From NCBI GenBank assembly GCA_965263155.1, contig OZ253586.1, positions 1,054,001 through 1,118,000 on the forward strand: a stretch of DNA of 64,000 bases. The letters are read 5' to 3'. The number at the start of each line of letters is the position of its first letter. Position 1 is the first letter of the stretch. Below, one piece after another: positions 8,068 to 16,317 of this stretch. A program made the translations under genes and the position numbers. Source of the DNA: JAAXIE01 sp965263155 (lineage in GTDB: Bacteria; Chloroflexota; Dehalococcoidia; Lucifugimonadales; JAAXIE01). The notes below the pieces were generated by a model that did no database searches, was not told where the DNA came from, and saw nothing but the letters and a program-made list of their open reading frames with translations.

Positions 8068-9051
8068 ATGCGCATCGACATTCACAACCACTTCGCACCC
8101 GTCGAATACATGGAGGTGCTGTCCGGGAGGCAGAGCTACCCCAACACCGTAGCCAACGCCCAAGGCTGGGTGCTGAACGTCGACCCTATCCAGTCATACC
8201 AGCTTCAGCCGGGAATGCACCTCATGGAGCGGCGCATCGAAGATATGGACGCGGCTGGCATCGATACCCATGTGGTCAGCATCATTTGTCCTGCTGGCGA
8301 GACGGGCAAGGACCCCGGGCTGAACGTCGCCCTAGCCCAAGCCGCCAACGAGGGACTGGCTCGGGTAGTGCGAGAGAACCCTCAGAGGTTCGTCGGCATG
8401 GGCAGCCTGCCTCTGCTCGACCCCCAGCAGGCCGTGGCGGAAGCCAGCCGTGCCGTCAACGAGTTGGGCATGCGGGCATTCATGGTCACGTCCAACGTGG
8501 CGGGCAAGATGCTGGACAACGAAGACCTGATGCCCGTCTACGAGAGGATTCAGCAGTTGGACGTGCCCATCATGATCCACCCCAGTTGGCCCCTCATGGC
8601 CTCAATCGAGCCTCTGCGCGACTGGCGCATGGTGCAGGTGCTGGGCTTTCTCTATGACACCACCCTAGCCATGATGCGCTTGATCCTCAGCGGAACGATG
8701 GAGCGATTTCCCGAACTGAAGATCATCCTCTGCCATTGCGGCAGCACCATCCCCTACCTGATGGGACGCATCAACCGAGGCGCGGGCATCACTGGTCGGG
8801 AATGGGCTGGCAAGGCCACAGGGTTACCAGCTGACTACTTCCAGCGCGTATACATGGACACCGTGTGCTACCACCCTCCCGCCATCATGTTGGCCCACGG
8901 CATGTCCGGGCCGGACAAGCTTCTATTCGGCAGCGACTACCCCTACGGCCCTATGGAGCCCACCGTCGCCGACGTGGAGGGCCTCCCCATTCCCGAACAC
9001 GAACGCACCGCCATCCTCTCGGAAAACGCGAAGGCGCTGCTGAAGTTGTAG
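8068..9051 (+). CDS. Amidohydrolase-family metal-dependent hydrolase (ACMSD-like)
   Basis: TIM-barrel amidohydrolase of the amidohydrolase_2 group, which includes aminocarboxymuconate-semialdehyde decarboxylase and related decarboxylases. Metal-site signatures: HNH at residues 6-8, IHPSWP in the middle, LCHCGSTIPYLMGR, and the C-terminal FGSDYPYGP aspartate. I start at ATG 8068, 7 bases after AGGAGG, giving 327 aa; an upstream extension would overlap the preceding gene without homology. It lies 26 bases after the UGSC partner gene and may belong to the same transcript. Two further paralogous-family members occur in this window at 53888 and 58732. Confidence 0.88.
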   Translation: MRIDIHNHFAPVEYMEVLSGRQSYPNTVANAQGWVLNVDPIQSYQLQPGMHLMERRIEDMDAAGIDTHVVSIICPAGETGKDPGLNVALAQAANEGLARVVRENPQRFVGMGSLPLLDPQQAVAEASRAVNELGMRAFMVTSNVAGKMLDNEDLMPVYERIQQLDVPIMIHPSWPLMASIEPLRDWRMVQVLGFLYDTTLAMMRLILSGTMERFPELKIILCHCGSTIPYLMGRINRGAGITGREWAGKATGLPADYFQRVYMDTVCYHPPAIMLAHGMSGPDKLLFGSDYPYGPMEPTVADVEGLPIPEHERTAILSENAKALLKL

Positions 9052-9066
9052 CGGCGAGCACGCACC

Positions 9067-9292
9067 ATGGCCGCGCTACGAGAGAAGTTTTCCAGCCAAG
9101 CCTCCCCCGAGTTGCTGGCGTCGATGCGGGAAATCACCTGTAGAAAAGGTCGGCAGTTCCAATCGGTGCTGGAAGACGCCAAGAGGGAGTACATCGAAAG
9201 CAAGTCGCAGGCCGGTCCGTCCCGAAGTCATGGCTCACTACCGTGCCAGTGTGGAGAAGAGCCGGCTGCTCTATGAGTTGTTGGCTCGGTGA
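9067..9292 (+). pseudogene. Antitoxin of a Doc-type module, frameshifted
   Basis: The first part reads MREITCRKGRQFQSVLEDAKREYIE, resembling the small DNA-binding antitoxins encoded ahead of Doc toxins. Around 9205-9215 the frame is lost: the expected continuation RPEVMAHYRASVEKSRLLYE, ending LLAR, is present one frame over and stops at TGA 9290-9292. A conventional reading in the first frame ends at 9276 with an unrelated tail. The correct-frame stop overlaps the toxin's GTG start (GTGA at 9289-9292), as in intact operons, showing recent decay or a sequencing error. Confidence 0.6.
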
Positions 9293-9645
9293 CCCGTAAC
9301 TTCCCCACCATTCCAGAAATGTTAGCTATCCACGATGACCAGATTGCCTTGTTTGGCGGTGCATTGGCTATCCGAGATATGGGGGCACTTGAATCCGCCG
9401 TCATGCGCCCCCAGCTTGGTTACTACAATGGGATCATCGAAGAAGCCGCAGATCTGCTGGAAAGTCTCGTCATGAGCCATCCCTTCGTGGACGGAACAAG
9501 TGAACTGCATCGGGCGCAGCTACTGAAGCATTCTTGCCGCCGAACGGAAGCTACATTGAATGCGACAGCCGTGAGGGCTACGATTTCTCATGCACCTGTT
9601 CGAGACCAATTATTTCCGATTCCCCTAACTGCGTTCCTAGCTTGA
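9289..9645 (+). pseudogene. Doc/Fic-type death-on-curing toxin, degraded
   Basis: The N-terminal two thirds match Doc toxins (MLAIHDDQIALFGGALAIRD, ALESAVMRPQ, EEAADLLESLVMSHPFVDG). The Fic motif HPFxDGNKRTA then breaks: one base is missing, so GNK reads in the next frame, where the Arg codon is TGA, followed by TASGAATEAFL and NGSYIECDSREGYDF. A further shift recovers FLMHLFETNYFRFP. The catalytic core is therefore lost through at least two frameshifts and a nonsense codon. In normal Doc the toxin AMPylates or phosphorylates a cellular target such as EF-Tu. Start is GTG coupled to the antitoxin stop. Confidence 0.75.
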
Positions 9646-9691
9646 ACAGTACGTCAAACCCCTGACAGAACGGGGCTGAAGTCCTATCCCT

Positions 9692-10492
9692 TCACTCCAA
9701 CTCCCGGAACACCGCCGCCAACTCCCTCACCCGTGCCAACTCCACAGCATTCCCCACTTTGCCGTCGACCTTTAGGCTGGTGCCCACTATTGCGCCGTCG
9801 GCGGCTTGAAGGAAGGGCAGGGCGTTGGCTGTGGTGACGCCGCTGCCTACTAGGACAGGTGTGTCGGGGACGGCTTGTTTGACCCGGGTTACCTCTTCGA
9901 CGTCGGCGGCTAAGCCCGTGAGCGGGCCGCTGACGATGACTGCGTCGGCCAAGCCTCGGTTCACGGTGTCTTCGGCTACAAGAGCGATGTCCTGGTCGCC
10001 TAGAGGTATGGCGTGCTTCACCAGCACGTCGGCCAGAATCTTCACGTCAGGGCAGTGGTGGCGCCGGTAACGAGTGGTCTCGTAGGCCTCGCCCTCAATG
10101 ATGCCTTCGTCGGACACCATGACGCCGTAGTGGGTGTTGGCGCGGACGAAGGCTGCGCCGGTGACCATGGCCATGGCGAGAGCGCTATTGATGTCGTTGC
10201 GGAGCACATTGATTCCCACTGGCACTCCTACGGCTTTGACTACACTGGCGATTGCAAGGGTCATGGAAGCCACGGTATGGGCCTCCACCCGGCCCTTGGC
10301 GTAGGGGGCGTCGTTGAAGTTCTCCACGATGATTCCGTGAACGCCACCCTCTTGCAGGGTGGCGGCCTCCTGCCTGGCGCGGGCCAATAGCGCGTCGAAA
10401 TCGCCCTGCCAACGGGGCGAGCCGGGCAGGGGCATCAGGTGGACGACTCCCAAAAACAGCTTGCGACGCTCCCCGAATAAAACGCGCATCAT
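9692..10492 (-). CDS. BtpA/SgcQ-family TIM-barrel protein
   Basis: A 266-aa protein of the BtpA/SgcQ family, predicted TIM-barrel proteins named after a cyanobacterial photosystem I biogenesis factor but widespread in heterotrophs with sugar-related neighbours. Family features: LGVVHLMPLPGSPRW at the N-terminus, EGGVHGIIVENFNDAPY, GVPVGINVLRND, FVRANTHYGVMVSDEG, and the phosphate-loop-like VLVGSGVTTANA and DGAIVGTSLKVDG near the C-terminus. Its ATG overlaps the MFS transporter stop by 4 bases, so both are made from one transcript. Substrate unknown; a nucleoside or sugar substrate is possible. No photosynthesis genes are nearby. Confidence 0.85.
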   Translation of the reverse strand: MMRVLFGERRKLFLGVVHLMPLPGSPRWQGDFDALLARARQEAATLQEGGVHGIIVENFNDAPYAKGRVEAHTVASMTLAIASVVKAVGVPVGINVLRNDINSALAMAMVTGAAFVRANTHYGVMVSDEGIIEGEAYETTRYRRHHCPDVKILADVLVKHAIPLGDQDIALVAEDTVNRGLADAVIVSGPLTGLAADVEEVTRVKQAVPDTPVLVGSGVTTANALPFLQAADGAIVGTSLKVDGKVGNAVELARVRELAAVFRELE

Positions 10493-11829
10493 TGCTCCGG
10501 CTCCTCATTCGTCGCTTGTGGCGCGGGCGTTGCAGGCCGGACGGCGTACACCAAGAGGCCACCCAAGAGAAACGCGATGCCACAGATGAGCAACATGCCC
10601 TCGTAGCCCCGGTCGCTGGCCCCTGTGTTAAGGGCGTCTACGCCGAAACCGAGAAGGCGCGCTGCCGCCGCTCCGCCAGCCGTAGCGATGCTGGTCAGAC
10701 CCAGGTGTTGTGCGGCTCGACCTGGGGCAACCAAGGCGATGGCCAAGGCCCAGTCGGCGCTGAAGAAGGCCCCGGCCCCTACGCCGACGATCAGACCTCC
10801 GGCTATGGCCTCCATGAGCGTGTTGGCGGTCAGCAGCACACCAATCCCGATGGCCCCCAGTAATCCGGAGATAGCAACTAATGGACGGTATCCTATGCGG
10901 TCGGAGGTGCGGGCGGCGCCGACGGCGCCCACCAGCCCCGCGACGCCAAATATGATGCTGAGGAACCCCGCAGCCTCCGCCGGCCTTTCCACATGTATCA
11001 CGTCCTGAAGATAGAACAGTCCGAAGGTCTCTATGACGCCGGTGGCTGCTATGAAGAGGAAGCGGGATACCAGGTACATGCCGAATCCTGGAGGCATGAA
11101 GCGGTCGCGCGGGTCGGGGACTCTCGGGCGGGGAGCAGATTCTGAGGGAACAGTCGTCGGAGGCTCCGGCTCTACCACGCGTATCATGGTGATGACCATA
11201 GCCATTAGATAAAGGAAGACCAGCACTCCGACCGAGGCCCAAATCCAGTGGAAGGTATCAGCAGCGTCTAGCGAGTTGTAGCGTCCGGCCACGTATCCCA
11301 CTGACCCAGCGATGGTTGCCATACCCAGTATCTCGAAGAGGGTCTTGGCGCCTGATGCCAAGCCGCGCCTAGCGGGAGGAACACCGTCTGGAATAAACGC
11401 TTGGTACGGGCCTTGGGCGATGCATACCCCTAAAGTGATGACCACAAGAAGCAGTACGAACAGGATGTAGTGGTCGGTAGCGACGAGAGCCGGCACAAGG
11501 GCACAGGCCAGAATGGTGCCCAATACCATGTAAGGCATGCGCCGGCCGTAGGGGAGCCGCACCCGGTCACTCAACGCGCCCATGGCGGGAATAGCCACCA
11601 CCGAGAACATCAAGGCCGCGAAGGTGGCGAGGCCCAGATACGTATTCTTCCGGTCGTTGGGCACGAGGTCTAGGACTAGTACAGGGACGATGATGGCGGA
11701 TATGGCAAATGTGAAGCCACGCAACCCAAAGCTGTAGATACTGATGTCGAAGTAGTCTCGCAGGCGCGGCCTTTCCCCTCGTTCCATGAGGGTGCGGTCC
11801 GCCTTCCCAGCGTCCGGGTTTTCAGCCAC
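10489..11829 (-). CDS. MFS transporter
   Basis: A 446-aa major-facilitator permease with about 12 hydrophobic segments and the loop-2/3 signature GALSDRVRLPYGRRMPYM, which resembles the SLC45/sucrose-proton symporter-like branch (GxxSDxxRxxxGRRxP). A hydrophilic Pro/Glu-rich central loop (about residues 215-245) separates the two halves. Start is GTG at 11829. It is the first gene of a two-gene unit with the BtpA-like protein (4-base overlap), suggesting import of the compound that the TIM-barrel protein handles. Sugar or glycoside transport is inferred from the motif only. Confidence 0.88.
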   Translation of the reverse strand: MAENPDAGKADRTLMERGERPRLRDYFDISIYSFGLRGFTFAISAIIVPVLVLDLVPNDRKNTYLGLATFAALMFSVVAIPAMGALSDRVRLPYGRRMPYMVLGTILACALVPALVATDHYILFVLLLVVITLGVCIAQGPYQAFIPDGVPPARRGLASGAKTLFEILGMATIAGSVGYVAGRYNSLDAADTFHWIWASVGVLVFLYLMAMVITMIRVVEPEPPTTVPSESAPRPRVPDPRDRFMPPGFGMYLVSRFLFIAATGVIETFGLFYLQDVIHVERPAEAAGFLSIIFGVAGLVGAVGAARTSDRIGYRPLVAISGLLGAIGIGVLLTANTLMEAIAGGLIVGVGAGAFFSADWALAIALVAPGRAAQHLGLTSIATAGGAAAARLLGFGVDALNTGASDRGYEGMLLICGIAFLLGGLLVYAVRPATPAPQATNEEPEQ

Positions 11830-11874
11830 CGAAAACGCCCTTGACGCCCACTGCTGGGGAAGTAGTAGCTAGCA

Positions 11875-12657
11875 TCATGCTCTCGCGGCTACCGGGCGCC
11901 GCGAGGGTTTCTGGTCGATGAGTCTCTGGGGGTTGTCGGTCACAACCGCGTCAAGCCCGGAACGTCCCAGCGCTTCCAAGTCGACGCCAGCGTCAAGGTC
12001 CCAAGCCATGACTGGCTTGCCTTGGGCGTGGAAATGGGCCAGCACCCGTGAGTTGTAGGTGGCGTCCGCCGGTACACTCCAATGGGCGTTGGCCACCGGG
12101 CTCAACCACCTAGCCCGCAGCGGATAAGGGTGTTTCCGTGCCCATATGAATCCCACTGTGGCCTCAGGGGAGGCGTGACGCACGTAGTAAAGGGATACAG
12201 GGTTGAAGCTGTGAACCAGGGTTGCGTCCCAACGTCGGTGCCTTTCGATGATCTGGGCTACCTCCTGCGGCAGCTCTTTCATGCCCGAGATGCGCGCCTT
12301 CAGCTCTACGCACACCGGATAGTCCGGTGGCAGGCTGTCGAACACCTCGTCCAGCGTGGGTATGCGGTGGGAGGGCTCGTATCCCAAGGAGAGGGCCCGG
12401 AGCTGTTGCAGCGAGTGTCGATTTATCCACCCTTGGCCGTTGCTCGCTCGTTCCAGCTTGCGGTCATGGAACACCACAACCTCACCGTCGCTCGATAGGT
12501 GGACGTCCAGCTCCACGGCGTCGGCACCAATCTCCACCGCCTCTAGGAAGGCAAGTATGGTGTTCTCTGGGGCGCGATGGTGCGCCCCCCGATGGGCGAT
12601 TATCAGCGGGTATTTCAGCGACCCCGGCTGTATACGCCAAGTGTCTGGTGCCGACAC
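11875..12657 (-). CDS. Glycerophosphodiester phosphodiesterase family protein
   Basis: Hydrolyses glycerophosphodiesters to glycerol-3-phosphate and an alcohol. The GDPD signatures are intact: IAHRGAHHRAPENT with catalytic His at about 22, VELDVHLSSDGEVVVFHD with metal-binding Glu/Asp and second His, and PTLDEVFDSLP. C-terminal MAWDLDAGVDLEALGRSGLDAVVTDNP completes the TIM barrel. Start is GTG 12657 with GAGGG 7 bases upstream, giving 260 aa; the open frame continues further upstream but there overlaps the VOC gene and has no family similarity. A promoter with consensus -35 lies at 12709-12737. No signal peptide is visible, so it probably acts inside the cell. Confidence 0.88.
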   Translation of the reverse strand: MSAPDTWRIQPGSLKYPLIIAHRGAHHRAPENTILAFLEAVEIGADAVELDVHLSSDGEVVVFHDRKLERASNGQGWINRHSLQQLRALSLGYEPSHRIPTLDEVFDSLPPDYPVCVELKARISGMKELPQEVAQIIERHRRWDATLVHSFNPVSLYYVRHASPEATVGFIWARKHPYPLRARWLSPVANAHWSVPADATYNSRVLAHFHAQGKPVMAWDLDAGVDLEALGRSGLDAVVTDNPQRLIDQKPSRRPVAARA

Positions 12658-12708
12658 GTAGTTTCCCTCAAGTGTAGCTAACGGCAATTGTATCTGAATG
12701 CGGGCCAA

Positions 12709-12737
12709 GTTAAACCCCACGCCCGTTTTAGTGTCAA
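12709..12737 (-). promoter_or_regulatory. Sigma70-type promoter for the glycerophosphodiesterase gene
   Basis: On the minus strand a perfect TTGACA (12737-12732) is followed after 17 bases by TTTAAC (12714-12709), 4 of 6 matches to TATAAT. Predicted start of transcription is near 12702, giving a leader of about 45 bases before GTG 12657. Confidence 0.5.
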
Positions 12738-12758
12738 GGCGAAATGCGGCGCGGCGTG

Positions 12759-13112
12759 TCACCGCAAAGGCGAGGCGAAACTTAGTTCGTGGCCGTCGGG
12801 GTCTGTCAGGTGGAAGTAACGCTCGCCCCAAGGGGCGTCCGCGGGTACAGTGTCCGGCGTGAGGCTCGCGGAGACTACATGGCGATAGGCTGCATCTACG
12901 TCGTCGACGTAGAAGATCGCCCGACCCCACCAGCGGGCCTCGTATTCTTCTCGCAGTGTCAAATTCAGGTAGCCTTGGCCTGCCTGAAAGCTGGTGAAGT
13001 CGTGGTCGGGGCCGCCGTACAGCATCTGGAAGCCGGCGGCACGATAGAACTCCACTGAGCGGGCCATGTGGCTCACGGCCAGCGTGACCGCACTGATGGA
13101 CTGGAGCTGCAT
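12759..13112 (-). CDS. VOC (glyoxalase/bleomycin-resistance) family protein
   Basis: A 117-aa single-module VOC protein. It starts SISAVTLAVSHMARSVEFYRAAGF, the usual first beta-alpha-beta unit, and ends YFHLTDPDGHELSFASP, where the metal-ligand Glu of the fold lies. The ATG at 13112 has GGAGG 8 bases upstream; longer frames run into the divergent intergenic region and are not supported. Function within the superfamily (isomerase, dioxygenase, resistance protein) cannot be assigned. It is divergent from the uracil-DNA glycosylase gene. Confidence 0.85.
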   Translation of the reverse strand: MQLQSISAVTLAVSHMARSVEFYRAAGFQMLYGGPDHDFTSFQAGQGYLNLTLREEYEARWWGRAIFYVDDVDAAYRHVVSASLTPDTVPADAPWGERYFHLTDPDGHELSFASPLR

Positions 13113-13191
13113 GTGTGGGGCCTCCTTCCCACGGGGGGCTTCGGTCTGACTCCGACACCGGGGTAGTATACTAGCGCATCCCAACGTCTGT

Positions 13192-13236
13192 CGGCCAACG
13201 TGTACCGGCCAACGCGTACCGGCCAGTCCGTACCGG
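13192..13236. repeat. Tandem 14-base repeat, 3.2 copies
   Basis: Three consecutive units CGGCCAACGTGTAC, CGGCCAACGCGTAC and CGGCCAGTCCGTAC followed by CGG, ending 9 bases before the start codon of the uracil-DNA glycosylase gene. They occupy most of the short intergenic space between two divergent genes, so they would lie in the 5' leader of the glycosylase mRNA. Confidence 0.8.
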
Positions 13237-13245
13237 AAGGAAGCC

Positions 13246-13932
13246 ATGTCGGCCCTTGAGGACCTGAACCGCGATATCGTCGCCTGCACCAAGTGTGCCC
13301 GTCTGGCTGTATACATTCGAGAGGTGGGCAGGAAGAAGCGGCGCATGTACATGGACTGGGACTACTGGGCCCGACCCATACCTAGTTTCGGCTCCGGCGA
13401 TGCTCGCCTGCTGCTCTTGGGGCTGGCCCCAGCGGCCCACGGTGGGAATCGCACCGGCAGGGCCTTCACCGGCGACCGTAGTGGTGATTGGGTCTACGGC
13501 ACTCTGCACAAGTACGGTTTCGCCAACCAAGGAACGTCGGAGCATTGCGACGACGGCTTGGCGGTGACCGACGTGCTCGTTAGCGCAGCCGCTCGATGCG
13601 CTCCTCCTGCAAACAAGCCGCTGCCCACAGAGCTGGAGACCTGCCGGCCATACTTGGTGCGGGAGTTGCAACTGCTCAGCGAGCTGCGGGTGGTAGTGGC
13701 CTTGGGCAAGATTGCCTTCGACGCTTTTCTCGCGGCTGCCCGGGCTGCCGACATTGAAATCCCCAAACCCCGTCCCCAATTCGGTCACGGCTCGCTGCAC
13801 CGTCTGGCCAACGGCTTGGTGCTCCTAGGCTCCTACCACCCCAGCCAGCAGAACACCCAGACCGGGCGCCTCACCCGCCCTATGTTCGAAGGCATCTTTG
13901 CCAAGGTTAGGGAGATACTGGACGAGGGGTAA
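13246..13932 (+). CDS. Family-5 (UDGb-type) uracil-DNA glycosylase
   Basis: Removes uracil and other deaminated bases from DNA. The active-site motif GLAPAAHGGNRTGRAFTGD is the family-5 (UDGb) form, with Ala where other families have Asp/Asn, and the second motif HPSQQNTQTGRLT is typical. Paired cysteines CTKC at residues 14-17, plus Cys in AAARCAPP and LETCRPY, match the iron-sulfur cluster ligands of families 4 and 5. Length 228 aa is normal. ATG 13246 has AAGGAAG upstream. It stands alone between divergent and downstream genes. Confidence 0.9.
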   Translation: MSALEDLNRDIVACTKCARLAVYIREVGRKKRRMYMDWDYWARPIPSFGSGDARLLLLGLAPAAHGGNRTGRAFTGDRSGDWVYGTLHKYGFANQGTSEHCDDGLAVTDVLVSAAARCAPPANKPLPTELETCRPYLVRELQLLSELRVVVALGKIAFDAFLAAARAADIEIPKPRPQFGHGSLHRLANGLVLLGSYHPSQQNTQTGRLTRPMFEGIFAKVREILDEG

Positions 13933-13986
13933 GGCCCCGTATCAGTCTCCAAGCTTCCAGCCAAAGCTCATAGAGAGGTGATTCCC

Positions 13987-16317
13987 ATGACGGCTAATAT
14001 CACCCGCGAACAGGCCCGTTCCTCCGAGCCTGATACTACCTCGACGTTCTTGCTGCCGGGGTTGAATGGCGAGGCTAGCGTGTACCGCGACCGGCAGGGC
14101 ATCCCCCACGGGCGTGCAGGCTCGACTTGGGACGCCTTCTTCATCCAAGGGTTCTACACCGCGCAGGACCGTCTGTTCCAAATGGACTACGACCGCCGTC
14201 GCGCCTACGGCCGCTGTGCTGAGTTTGTCGGACCGGACGCCTTGCCACAGGACACGCTGATGCGCAGGTTCAGATTGAAAGCCAGTGCCGAGGCTGACCT
14301 ACGTGTGGTAAGCGATGACGCCCAACAGATGCTGGAGGCCTATGCTGCCGGGGTCAACGCCTTCATCGAGACTACCAACGCGCTACCAGTCGAGTACGAA
14401 ATCCTAAGCGCGTCCCCAGAGCCGTGGCTACCCCACGACTCGCTGGGCGTCTTCAAGGTGCGGCACATCCTGATGGGTGTGTTCGAACAGAAGCTATGGC
14501 GGGCAAAGCTGCTGCGTCAGGTTGGCCCTGAAATGATGGCTGTCCTCTGCCCAGGGTACCAACAGGGGCAACTGGTCATCGTCCCTCCGGGCGCGGAGTA
14601 CGAAGGAGCCGTCGACGGCGTCGCCGACCTGCTGCGAGAGGCGGAGTCGTGGATGCAGCCCATGGAGGCTATTGAGGTGGGCAGCAACAACTGGGTGCTG
14701 GCAGGTAGTCGCACCGCATCCGGCGGCCCCATCCTCGCGGGCGACCCCCATCGCGGATTGGACACACCCAACGTCTATTACCAGAACCACGTCGCCTGCC
14801 CCGCTTTCGACGTCATCGGTCTCTCATTCCCTGGTGTGCCGGGTTTCCCTCACTTCGGGCATAACGACCGAGTAGCTTGGTGTGTCACCCACACCGGGGC
14901 CGACTACCAAGACCTCTACTTGGAGCATCTGCGTGCAGGCGAGGCTCCGGCCTACGAGCACAAGGGTGAGTGGCTGCCTCTGGAAGTCCATCGCGAGAGC
15001 ATCAAGGTGCGGGGCCATGGGCCGGTGCAAGTGGAAGTGCCAGTCACCCACCATGGGCCTGTAATTGGTGGAAGTGTAGAAACAGGCGTCGGCATCTCCT
15101 TTCGTTACAGCGCCACATGCGAGGCCCAACCTTGGGCCGACGCGCTACTCTCAATGCTGAAGGTCGACTCCGCCGATGCCATGGACGAGGCGATGCGGTG
15201 CTGGGTCGACCCAGCGAACAACTTCTTGTACGCCGATGTGCGCGGAAACATCGCCTACCTCACCCGGGGACGCATTCCGGTGCGGCATGAGGCCAACCGC
15301 TGGACTCCTGTGCCCGGTTGGGACGGGGAACATGAGTGGCAGGGCGACATACCCTTCGAGGAGTTGCCCCGGTCCACCAACCCCGACGGTGCGTATATTG
15401 TTACTGCGAACAATCGGGTGGCAGGGGAGGGCTATCCCCACTACATCGCCCTCGATTTCGCCCCAGGCTTCCGCGCGAACCGCCTGACCCACCGGCTATT
15501 GCAACTGGACAAGGCCACGGTGGGTGACATGGCGGCAATGCACGCCGAGAAAGTCTCCATCCCAGGAGCCTTCTATGGACAGAAGCTGGCCTCTCTGGAA
15601 ATAGACCACCCTCTTGCCGGGGCCGCCCGTAAGGCGCTGGCCCACTGGGACGGAGAAATGTCCCCTGACCTCGAGGCCCCCACCATTTATAGTGCGACCC
15701 GGGACCACCTCGTACGCAAGGTGCTGGAGCCCATCCTAGGACCGCTGGCTGCCGAAGCCTTCAGCCCCACAGGCCGTGGCGGTCCCGGCCATGTTGCCCG
15801 TCTGCGCTCCCAATTTCCCCAGATGATTGAGGCTGGCGATCGCACCCTGCTGCCTACAGGGGCCGACTGGCAGTCGTTATTGTCGGAGGCCTTTATGGAC
15901 TCATTGGACGACTTGAGCCAGCGTCTAGGACCTGACGCCACGTCTTGGAGCTGGGGCGCCGTACACCACACCCGTCCGCGCCATCCCTTGAGCGCCGCGT
16001 CCCCGGATTTGGCAGGTGTGCTGGACCCGCCATCGGTGTCTTTGGGAGGCGACGGCGATACACCCCAAGCCGGCTCCTACTCGCCCGGCGACCAGTTCGC
16101 CATGACCAGCATGTCGGTGGCCCGCTATGCGTTCGACCTCGACGACTGGGATGGGTCCACATGGGTTGTGCCTCTCGGTTCATCAGGGCACCCCGGCAGC
16201 GCCCACTATGCGGACCAAGCCACCATCTGGCAGCAGGTGCGCATGCTCCCGATGACCTATAGCTGGGAGAAGCTGAAGGTGGAAGCCGAATCGTGCCAGA
16301 CTGCTCTGCCGGGCTAG
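13987..16317 (+). CDS. Penicillin acylase-family Ntn hydrolase
   Basis: A 776-aa member of the penicillin acylase family (acylases for beta-lactams, N-acyl homoserine lactones or acyl-peptides). The N-terminal nucleophile is Ser233 in GSNNWVLAGSRTASGG, exposed after autocatalytic removal of the linker; upstream is the alpha-subunit region, downstream the beta subunit with GVPGFPHFGHNDRVAWC, TANNRVAG and the C-terminal GQ/SGHPGSAHYADQ stretch. No signal peptide is seen (N-terminus MTANITREQARSSE), unlike periplasmic family members. ATG 13987 has AGAGAGG 8 bases upstream. Its stop overlaps the stop of the opposing gene by 4 bases. Substrate not predictable. Confidence 0.9.
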   Translation: MTANITREQARSSEPDTTSTFLLPGLNGEASVYRDRQGIPHGRAGSTWDAFFIQGFYTAQDRLFQMDYDRRRAYGRCAEFVGPDALPQDTLMRRFRLKASAEADLRVVSDDAQQMLEAYAAGVNAFIETTNALPVEYEILSASPEPWLPHDSLGVFKVRHILMGVFEQKLWRAKLLRQVGPEMMAVLCPGYQQGQLVIVPPGAEYEGAVDGVADLLREAESWMQPMEAIEVGSNNWVLAGSRTASGGPILAGDPHRGLDTPNVYYQNHVACPAFDVIGLSFPGVPGFPHFGHNDRVAWCVTHTGADYQDLYLEHLRAGEAPAYEHKGEWLPLEVHRESIKVRGHGPVQVEVPVTHHGPVIGGSVETGVGISFRYSATCEAQPWADALLSMLKVDSADAMDEAMRCWVDPANNFLYADVRGNIAYLTRGRIPVRHEANRWTPVPGWDGEHEWQGDIPFEELPRSTNPDGAYIVTANNRVAGEGYPHYIALDFAPGFRANRLTHRLLQLDKATVGDMAAMHAEKVSIPGAFYGQKLASLEIDHPLAGAARKALAHWDGEMSPDLEAPTIYSATRDHLVRKVLEPILGPLAAEAFSPTGRGGPGHVARLRSQFPQMIEAGDRTLLPTGADWQSLLSEAFMDSLDDLSQRLGPDATSWSWGAVHHTRPRHPLSAASPDLAGVLDPPSVSLGGDGDTPQAGSYSPGDQFAMTSMSVARYAFDLDDWDGSTWVVPLGSSGHPGSAHYADQATIWQQVRMLPMTYSWEKLKVEAESCQTALPG

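Noticed and set aside
12658..13158. N-terminal extension of the glycerophosphodiesterase frame to 13158
   Set aside because: The extension covers the whole VOC gene in another frame and is Arg/Pro-rich without similarity; a good GTG with GAGGG and a promoter exist at 12657 and 12709-12737.
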